From: an uncultured Sporolactobacillus sp.
GTDB taxonomy: Bacteria > Bacillota > Bacilli > Bacillales > Sporolactobacillaceae
Direction of reading: 5' to 3'
DNA length: 6,464 nucleotides
Assembly (NCBI GenBank): GCA_900543345.1
Contig: UQRJ01000177.1
Span: 1-6,464, forward strand
Shown: piece after piece, positions 1 through 4,351 of the stretch
Position numbering within the stretch: the first letter of the stretch is position 1
Layout of the letters: each line of letters opens with the position of its first letter
Notes under the pieces: generated by a model
What the model was told of the DNA's origin: nothing
Seen by the model: the letters and a program-made list of their open reading frames with translations, nothing else
The model's database searches: none
Translations under genes and position numbers: made by a program

Positions 1-50
1 GATCTACACAAGGCTATTCGTCGGCAGCGTTAGATGTGTATAAGAGACAG
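1..50 (+). other. Illumina Nextera P5/i5 adapter (sequencing artefact)
   Basis: Bases 1-9 (GATCTACAC) are the end of the Illumina P5 oligo. Bases 10-17 (AAGGCTAT) sit exactly where the 8-base i5 index belongs, and from memory they match a Nextera XT index (S520). Bases 18-50 are the Nextera read-1 sequence, ending in the 19-base Tn5 mosaic end at 32-50 (AGATGTGTATAAGAGACAG). The only difference from the canonical oligo is T instead of C at 31. Translating this segment gives the familiar false peptides MCIRDS (plus strand) and SYTHLTLPT (minus strand). The real insert begins at 51. Any gene call overlapping 1-50 is spurious. Confidence 0.98.
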
Positions 51-282
51 CTGTAAAGCTAAGACCTTCAGCCGGACAACTTCCGTCGCAACCGGCGGAA
101 GTCTGTCTCCGTATATCCCCTTGCTTGGACCCGCTCATCCGTTCGCCGCTTCTTTCCCGCAGCGTCCGTTTGTTCGGCCCCAGCACTCTCCGGTTGCTTA
201 TCAAAAGCAGCGCTTGGCCGTCGCTGCCGTCCTCCAGACACCGCTGTTGCTTGTTGTCAATTAAAATTCCCCCTGTAATCAA
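51..282 (-). other. Contig-edge region with an unassigned minus-strand reading frame
   Basis: I cannot assign a gene here. On the minus strand a good ribosome-binding site (AGGGGG, complement of 269-274) lies 8 nt before a TTG at 260-258. That frame encodes only 19 residues (begins MTTSNSGVW) and stops at 201-203. A second minus frame is open from the left edge to about 282. A third is open from about 258 down to a stop near 70 and would give an Arg/Lys/Glu-rich peptide ending RRLRRKLSG. A plus-strand frame is also open to 264. None resembles a family I know. A divergent gene broken by a sequencing error near this low-quality contig end is possible, but so is non-coding DNA. A 7-bp inverted repeat, ACTTCCG (79-85) / CGGAAGT (96-102), lies here without a following T-run. 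Confidence 0.25.
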
Positions 283-463
283 ACCGTAATATACTTTTTA
301 CAGTTTTCGACTTTCTTTTGCGGCATATTTTGGCTAGAATTGCGTTAAATACGGATGTGGTCGGTAAATTAATGAGATAATATAGCTGTATTTACAATTA
401 TCGGGATTTCCGCCCGCCGCCCGCGCTTGTTTTCTTCTGCCGATTGCTGTTTTCTCCGGGCAT

Positions 464-491
464 TTGTTAAAACCGACCAATGCGCTATAAT
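464..491 (+). promoter_or_regulatory. Candidate sigma-A promoter upstream of the small gene
   Basis: A perfect -10 hexamer TATAAT lies at 486-491. Sixteen bases upstream is TTGTTA (464-469), a 4-of-6 match to the -35 consensus. The spacer contains ACCGACCA (472-479), one arm of an 8-bp inverted repeat whose other arm is at 358-365. A repressor bound there would block polymerase. Transcription would start near 498, giving a leader of about 175 nt before the start at 674. Confidence 0.55.
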
Positions 492-535
492 TCTGTATGG
501 TTCTTCGATCGCGGCTTAATGGCGCGGTCTAATTG

Positions 536-541
536 TATAAT
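536..541 (+). promoter_or_regulatory. Second candidate -10 box (TATAAT)
   Basis: TATAAT at 536-541 is preceded by an imperfect inverted repeat, GATCGCG (507-513) and CGCGGTC (523-529), in which one pair is T-G. No good -35 hexamer lies at the usual 16-18 bases, so this box would need an activator or may be chance in AT-rich DNA. A start here would place the AAAAAAGGAGG sequence at the very beginning of the transcript. Confidence 0.3.
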
Positions 542-583
542 AACGAAAAAAGGAGGCTGAGGGGCTCCAATATTAAGATTTGA

Positions 584-597
584 AGTGACGAGTCACT
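584..597. repeat. Perfect palindrome AGTGAC-GA-GTCACT
   Basis: Two 6-base arms are separated by only two bases. It is followed directly by a second odd palindrome, CTGAGTCAG (596-604), and GAGTCA occurs twice with an 8-base period (590-595 and 598-603). The two-base gap is too tight for an ideal RNA hairpin, so a DNA-binding site is the likelier reading. It lies downstream of both candidate promoters and upstream of the small gene. Confidence 0.5.
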
Positions 598-673
598 GAG
601 TCAGGATTGATCGATAAAAAGCTGCTGATGAAACTTGCGAATAGAAATACCGAAACAAGGGATGTGCATACGG

Positions 674-952
674 ATGACGTTCACGTTTTATCTTGAGCAC
701 GACGGAAGAAAAACAGTCACCGACCCCTATGATGTTCCGGTGGATGAGATCCGGGCAGACGGCATTGCCGGAGCCCTGAAGCGGTTTGCGGATAAGCATA
801 AGTTGAAGCAGCTAAGCTTTGATGCACTCGAGGGCGGAGATTATCGGGCGTTTTATGAACGGAAGCGGTTTTTCGCTTCGTCGTGGGAACTGGTGTATTA
901 TATCACTGCCAAAGAAAGGGACGAACGGGAGCCGCATCGCCGGCCGGATTGA
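674..952 (+). CDS. Small hypothetical protein (92 aa)
   Basis: I do not recognise this protein. It is charged and soluble-looking, with no signal peptide or membrane segment. The start reads MTFTFYLEHDGRKT, then a VDEIRADGIAGALKRFADKH stretch that looks helical, a FDALEGGDYRAFYERKRFF region, then a strand-like SWELVYYIT, and a basic, disordered-looking tail ending RRPD. The start is uncertain. ATG 674 has AAGGG at 657-661, a long 12-nt spacing. ATG 662 is in frame but abuts that sequence. A TTG at 635 has no ribosome-binding site, and an in-frame stop at 629-631 excludes anything earlier. Codon use and lack of stops suggest a real gene. It lies 146 nt before the polysaccharide operon on the same strand, but a separate promoter follows it, so a functional link is unproven. 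Confidence 0.55.
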   Translation: MTFTFYLEHDGRKTVTDPYDVPVDEIRADGIAGALKRFADKHKLKQLSFDALEGGDYRAFYERKRFFASSWELVYYITAKERDEREPHRRPD

Positions 953-974
953 TCGAGGACGATCGAAGCAGGTA

Positions 975-998
975 AAAGGAAGGCACATATTTTCCTTT
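975..998. repeat. Inverted repeat AAAGGAA / TTCCTTT after the small gene
   Basis: AAAGGAA (975-981) and TTCCTTT (992-998) could form a 7-bp, mostly A-T stem with a 10-base loop, between the stop at 952 and the operon promoter. It might be a weak terminator for the small gene, but no T-run follows beyond the arm itself. A smaller GATCG-AGGA-CGATC hairpin sits at 951-964. Confidence 0.3.
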
Positions 999-1001
999 CT
1001 C

Positions 1002-1055
1002 GACAAGAAATTCCTAACCCAGACAAGAATATATGCTATAATACTACTATCTTGT
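1002..1055 (+). promoter_or_regulatory. Candidate main promoter of the polysaccharide operon with flanking half-sites
   Basis: TGCTATAAT at 1034-1042 is a perfect extended -10 element (TGn plus TATAAT). The -35 position (about 1014-1019, CTAACC) is poor, which suits an extended -10 promoter or an activated one. Transcription should begin around 1049, leaving a leader of about 50 nt before the ATG at 1099. GACAAGAA occurs at 1002-1009 and again at 1022-1029, exactly 20 bp apart. An inverted TCTTGT at 1050-1055 pairs with ACAAGA at 1023-1028, so this repeat is centred on the -10 box. That arrangement suggests operator sites. The regulator is not in the window. Confidence 0.7.
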
Positions 1056-1098
1056 GGTCACTTTATGAACAAAAATAGGAACTTGTTTGGGGGATATT

Positions 1099-1863
1099 AT
1101 GGAAGAGACAATCAGCCTGAAAGAGATCTTTCAAACACTGCGTAAAAGGATCTCGCTTATCATAACCATTACAGTGCTGGCGGTGGCGGCCGGCGCTATT
1201 GTGACTTTTTTTGTGATGACGCCGAAATACGACGCGTCGACCCAGATTCTGGTGAATCAATCCAATGAAAATAATGCAAATCTTTATCAAACCAATGCCG
1301 TTCAGACCAATGTTCAGCTGGTGAATACGTACAGCGTGATTATCAAGAACCCGGCGGTCCTGAACCAGGCGATCAAGAAGCAAAAGCTCGGCCTGACGGC
1401 GGATCAGCTCAAAGAGATGCTGAGCGTCGATACCGAGCAGAATTCCCAGGCTTTTACGCTGACGGCGGAGACAACTAGCCCGTCCCAATCGGTAAAAATC
1501 GTCAACGCCGTCGCAACGGCGTTTAAGTCGCAGGTACAAAAAGTGATGAATGTCGACAACGTCAGCATTCTCTCGCCGGCGATGCTCTCCGAGAGCAAGG
1601 CGCCGGTTAAGCCGAAGCCGCTGATTAATCTGGCGATCGCTTTTGTTGTCGGCCTGATGGTGTCAGTCGGTCTCGCTTTTCTGCTTGACTATTTGGACAA
1701 CACGATCAAGACGGAAGAAGACATCGAGCAGGTACTCGGCCTGCCGGTGCTCGGCGCCGTTTCGCAGATTAAAAACCACCATCACGAGCATGGAACGACA
1801 AGGGCGGGCGCACATACGGCGCAGCACCATCTGAGAGGAGGCGACCGCGTTGAAGCCAAGTAA
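1099..1863 (+). CDS. Wzz/CpsC-type polysaccharide co-polymerase and tyrosine-kinase adaptor
   Basis: This 254-residue membrane protein probably sets polysaccharide chain length and activates the kinase encoded next, as CpsC in streptococci and YwqC/TkmA in B. subtilis do. Two membrane segments bracket an extracellular domain: about residues 18-40 (ISLIITITVLAVAAGAIVTF) and 175-197. Before the second lies the proline-rich KAPVKPKP motif (167-174) typical of Wzz proteins. The cytoplasmic tail includes DYLDNTIKTEEDIEQVLGLPVLG, the usual kinase-contact region. It then ends in an unusual His-rich stretch (HHHEH at 227-231, later AHTAQHH). The ATG at 1099 is chosen because GGGGGA (1089-1094) precedes it and the product then begins MEETISLKEIF. 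A TTG at 1087 is a weaker alternative. The gene overlaps the kinase gene by 14 nt, implying translational coupling. Family assignment is firm; the kinase-activator role is inferred from gene order. Confidence 0.93.
   Translation: MEETISLKEIFQTLRKRISLIITITVLAVAAGAIVTFFVMTPKYDASTQILVNQSNENNANLYQTNAVQTNVQLVNTYSVIIKNPAVLNQAIKKQKLGLTADQLKEMLSVDTEQNSQAFTLTAETTSPSQSVKIVNAVATAFKSQVQKVMNVDNVSILSPAMLSESKAPVKPKPLINLAIAFVVGLMVSVGLAFLLDYLDNTIKTEEDIEQVLGLPVLGAVSQIKNHHHEHGTTRAGAHTAQHHLRGGDRVEAK
1836..1852 (+). promoter_or_regulatory. Ribosome-binding site fixing a TTG start
   Basis: AGGAGG at 1836-1841, inside the end of the preceding gene, is a near-perfect Shine-Dalgarno sequence 8 nt before TTG 1850-1852. 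The next in-frame ATG (1868) is poorly placed relative to it, so the TTG is the likely kinase start. Confidence 0.8.
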
Positions 1864-2542
1864 GAGCATGTCTAAGCAGCGGCACCTGATTGCTTTCTAC
1901 AAGCCGAAATCGACGACAGCCGAGCAGTATCGGACGATTCGCACGAATATCGACTTCTCGGCTGTCGATCGCCAGTTGAAAACGATCATGGTCACTTCGT
2001 CCGGTCCGGCGGAAGGCAAGTCGACGACGGCGGCGAATCTGGCCGTTGTCATGGCCCAGCAGGGCAAACGGGTGCTGCTCGTCGACAGCGACATGCGCAA
2101 ACCGACGATGCATTATACGTTCCGGCTGCGCAACCTGCGCGGCCTGACGACGATACTGACGAAGCGGACGTCGTTTGAGGAAGCCGTACAAAAGACGGCG
2201 GCCGATAATTTGTTCGTCTTGACCAGCGGACCGATTCCACCGAATCCGGCGGAACTGCTCAGTTCGGCGGCGATGGAAAGCTTTATCAAGCATGCGCTGA
2301 CCTTCTTCGATACGGTGATTATCGATACGCCGCCGGTGCTCGCCGTCACCGATGCCCAGATTCTTGCTAATCTGTGCGACGGGACGGTGCTCGTCGTTCG
2401 CAGCGGCGTCACCGAGAAAGATGCGGCGCTGCGGGCCAAGGAGCTGCTGGTTAAGGCCAAGGCGAAGATACTCGGCGTTGTTCTGAATGGCAAACCGGTT
2501 TCTAAGTCTAATCACTATTATTACTATTACAGCAATGAATGA
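1850..2542 (+). CDS. BY-type protein-tyrosine kinase (CpsD/YwqD family)
   Basis: A cytoplasmic P-loop kinase of 230 residues that autophosphorylates on C-terminal tyrosines and works with the membrane adaptor encoded just upstream. All hallmark motifs are visible: EQYR near 25-28, Walker A GPAEGKST (52-59), Walker A' VLLVDSDMRKP (75-85), and Walker B TVIIDTPP (155-162). The tail SNHYYYYYSNE carries five consecutive tyrosines (223-227), the autophosphorylation cluster. Length fits the stand-alone Firmicute form, in which kinase and membrane domain are separate chains, unlike the fused proteobacterial Wzc. Known B. subtilis targets include UDP-glucose dehydrogenases, and one is encoded three genes downstream. 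The start is TTG, supported by AGGAGG 8 nt upstream, within the end of the adaptor gene. A MinD/ParA-type ATPase is unlikely given the Tyr tail and context. Confidence 0.95.
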   Translation: MKPSKSMSKQRHLIAFYKPKSTTAEQYRTIRTNIDFSAVDRQLKTIMVTSSGPAEGKSTTAANLAVVMAQQGKRVLLVDSDMRKPTMHYTFRLRNLRGLTTILTKRTSFEEAVQKTAADNLFVLTSGPIPPNPAELLSSAAMESFIKHALTFFDTVIIDTPPVLAVTDAQILANLCDGTVLVVRSGVTEKDAALRAKELLVKAKAKILGVVLNGKPVSKSNHYYYYYSNE

Positions 2543-2567
2543 TGAGGAATCAGAGGAGACGATGGCT

Positions 2568-3335
2568 ATGATCGACATCCACTGCCATATCCTTCCGGGC
2601 ATAGACGATGGGGCACATGATGAGAACGTATCGCTGGCGATGGCCAGGCAGGCGATCAAAGAAGGGATCACGCAGATTGTCGCCACCCCCCATCACCGCA
2701 ATCGTTCTTGGGATAACCCGCGGCCGTCCGTTCTGAAACGGGTGCGGGCCATCAATCAATTATTTCAGGATCATCAGATCGGCCTGACGGTGCTCCCCGG
2801 CCAGGAGCCGCGTATTTTCGGCGAGATGGCGGAGCCGTCCGCGGACGATGAACTGGTGACGGTCAACGACAACCGGAAGTACGTTCTGGTGGAGTTCCCG
2901 ACACATCATGTGCCGCGTTATGCGCAGCAGCTTTTCTTCGATCTGCAAGTGAAAGGAATCACGCCCGTCATTGTCCATCCCGAACGGAATGTAGAGATTG
3001 TCGATCATCCGGAAATCCTTTTTCATTTCGTTAACGACGGCGCCTTGTCACAGGTAACGGCGGCCAGTCTAATCGGGAAGAACGGCAAAAAGGCAAAGAA
3101 ACGGACGCTACAATTCATCGACCACAACCTGTCTCACTTTGTCGCTTCGGATGCGCATAATGTGGCTGCCCGCCCGTTTTTCATGCAGGCGGCGTTCCTG
3201 CAACTGAAGAAACAGTTCGGCCGCGAACTGGCCAATGCGTTCCGGGCGAACGCGGAGTTATTAATCAAAGGTGAATTGATTAACGGCAACGAGCCGAGCG
3301 AGATTAAAGAAAAAAAGTTTTTCGGAATATTTTAA
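2568..3335 (+). CDS. PHP-family protein-tyrosine phosphatase (YwqE/CpsB type)
   Basis: A 255-residue cytoplasmic metal-dependent phosphatase that removes phosphate from the partner kinase and its targets; B. subtilis YwqE is about the same length. Metal-ligand motifs of the PHP fold are present in order: HCH at 5-7, DDG at 13-15, TPHH at 40-43, GQE at 78-80, VEF at 108-110, HPER at 137-140, and SDAH at 194-197. The third motif reads GQEPR, where I recall GQEIR as usual; the metal-binding Glu80 is kept. The ATG at 2568 (MIDIHCH) is chosen because GAGGAG (2553-2558) lies 9 nt before it. The in-frame ATG at 2562 would leave only 3 nt. A longer in-frame extension to 2487 runs inside the kinase gene and is not credible. 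The gap to the kinase stop is 25 nt, so the genes are almost certainly co-transcribed. Confidence 0.94.
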   Translation: MIDIHCHILPGIDDGAHDENVSLAMARQAIKEGITQIVATPHHRNRSWDNPRPSVLKRVRAINQLFQDHQIGLTVLPGQEPRIFGEMAEPSADDELVTVNDNRKYVLVEFPTHHVPRYAQQLFFDLQVKGITPVIVHPERNVEIVDHPEILFHFVNDGALSQVTAASLIGKNGKKAKKRTLQFIDHNLSHFVASDAHNVAARPFFMQAAFLQLKKQFGRELANAFRANAELLIKGELINGNEPSEIKEKKFFGIF

Positions 3336-3399
3336 TAAAATCGGCCGCGGCAATTGGCGTCCATAAAGAGCCGACATCAAAATCAAGGGGGAAAACAAG

Positions 3400-4284
3400 A
3401 TGAAAAAAGTAAGGAAAGCCGTGATACCGGCCGCCGGATTAGGGACTCGTTTTTTACCGGAAACGAAGGCACTGCCGAAGGAAATGTTACCGATCGTCAA
3501 CAAACCGACGATTCAATATATTGTGGAAGAAGCCGTCGCCGCCGGTATTGAGGACATCATCATTGTCACCGGCAAAGGCAAACGGGCCATTGAAGACCAC
3601 TTCGACATTGCCTATGAACTCGAACAGAACCTCAAAGAGAAGAAAAAGCTCGACCTACTGAAGAAAGTCCAGGAACCGTCGAGGATTGATATCCACTACA
3701 TAAGACAGAAAGCGCCGAAGGGACTCGGCCATGCCGTCTGGTGTGCCCGCAAATTCGTCGGCAACGAACCGTTTGCCGTCCTGCTCGGCGACGACATCGT
3801 TCAGGCCGCGACGCCGTGCATTCGTCAGTTGATGGACCAATACGAACGCACCGGCTGCTCAACGCTTGGCATCAAGGAAGTACCGGAAAAAGAAACAAGC
3901 AAATACGGTGTCATTGATCCGAAAGCCCGAGAAGGCCGTCTCTATCACGTCAGCAATTTCGTCGAAAAGCCGGCCGCCAATCCGCCGTCCAACCTGGCCG
4001 TCATCGGCCGTTACGTGCTGACACCGGAGATCTTTGCTTTTCTTGACAAGCAGCAAATCGGTGCCGGCGGTGAAATCCAGCTGACCGACGCGATCGATCA
4101 ACTGAATAAAGCGCAAGGCGTCGATGCCTATCTATTCGAAGGCAAGCGTTACGATGTGGGACAAGCGCTTGGCTTTGTCCTCACTAACGTTGAATTTGCC
4201 CTGCAGAATCCGGCCATTAAGGAAGATGTGCTCAAGGGGCTGAAGGGGATTCTGAAAGAACATCAACTGAGCATTAGCCGCTGA
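3400..4284 (+). CDS. galU: UTP--glucose-1-phosphate uridylyltransferase
   Basis: Catalyses glucose 1-phosphate + UTP to UDP-glucose + diphosphate in the cytoplasm, supplying the sugar donor for the dehydrogenase encoded next. The 294-residue length is normal for bacterial GalU/GtaB. The nucleotide-binding start IPAAGLGTRFLPETKALPKE (9-28) is complete. It is followed by KGLGHAVWCA (107-116), the metal-binding LLGDD (128-132), KYGVID (168-173), VEKP (188-191), GEIQLTDAI (224-232) and GKRYDVG (248-254). RfbA-type thymidylyltransferases differ in these motifs. The ATG at 3400 has AGGGGG (3386-3391) 8 nt upstream. A 64-nt gap separates it from the phosphatase gene, with no clear terminator and no convincing promoter. 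It is probably in the same operon, and may duplicate a housekeeping galU elsewhere in the genome. Confidence 0.96.
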   Translation: MKKVRKAVIPAAGLGTRFLPETKALPKEMLPIVNKPTIQYIVEEAVAAGIEDIIIVTGKGKRAIEDHFDIAYELEQNLKEKKKLDLLKKVQEPSRIDIHYIRQKAPKGLGHAVWCARKFVGNEPFAVLLGDDIVQAATPCIRQLMDQYERTGCSTLGIKEVPEKETSKYGVIDPKAREGRLYHVSNFVEKPAANPPSNLAVIGRYVLTPEIFAFLDKQQIGAGGEIQLTDAIDQLNKAQGVDAYLFEGKRYDVGQALGFVLTNVEFALQNPAIKEDVLKGLKGILKEHQLSISR

Positions 4285-4351
4285 TTCGCGAAAAAAATTC
4301 CTGCTCGTCGGGATGACAATAGATAAATCATTACAAGCTGGGGGAAATTTC

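Larger units (their letters stand above)
283..673. other. Intergenic region with promoters and inverted repeats
   Basis: No credible coding frame is visible in this 391-base stretch. It is AT-rich except for a GC-rich run at 410-426 built from CCGCC-like units. It holds two sigma-A-like -10 boxes (486-491 and 536-541), a strong but orphan Shine-Dalgarno sequence at 546-556, and three inverted repeats: TGGTCGGT / ACCGACCA (358-365 / 472-479), GATCGCG / CGCGGTC (507-513 / 523-529), and AGTGAC-GA-GTCACT (584-597). This looks like a regulatory region feeding the small gene at 674 and possibly a divergent transcript to the left. Confidence 0.6.

Noticed and set aside
34..264. Plus-strand frame beginning MCIRDS
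   Set aside because: The start comes from the adapter. The rest reads as an unremarkable open frame without a ribosome-binding site.
4..282. Long minus-strand frame ending in SYTHLTLPTN
   Set aside because: Its C-terminal end is translated from the Nextera adapter, so at most the part right of 50 is biological, and that part has no recognisable family.
589..696. Plus-strand short frame (LIDKKLLMKLANRN...) overlapping the start of the small gene
   Set aside because: There is no ribosome-binding site at a usable distance from TTG 607 or ATG 628, and it overlaps a better-supported frame.
2487..2567. N-terminal extension of the phosphatase into the kinase gene
   Set aside because: It would overlap the kinase by over 50 nt without a ribosome-binding site, while ATG 2568 has one and gives the standard MIDIHCH start.
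1769..2686. 305-residue minus-strand frame opposite the kinase
   Set aside because: It is a mirror of the GC-biased codons of the kinase gene; it is Arg-rich, has no family features, and the plus strand carries all the conserved motifs.
3336..3399. Possible terminator or promoter between the phosphatase gene and galU
   Set aside because: TCGGC (3341-3345) and GCCGA (3370-3374) can pair but across a long loop with no T-run, and TTGGCG/TCAAAA matches sigma-A consensus too poorly.
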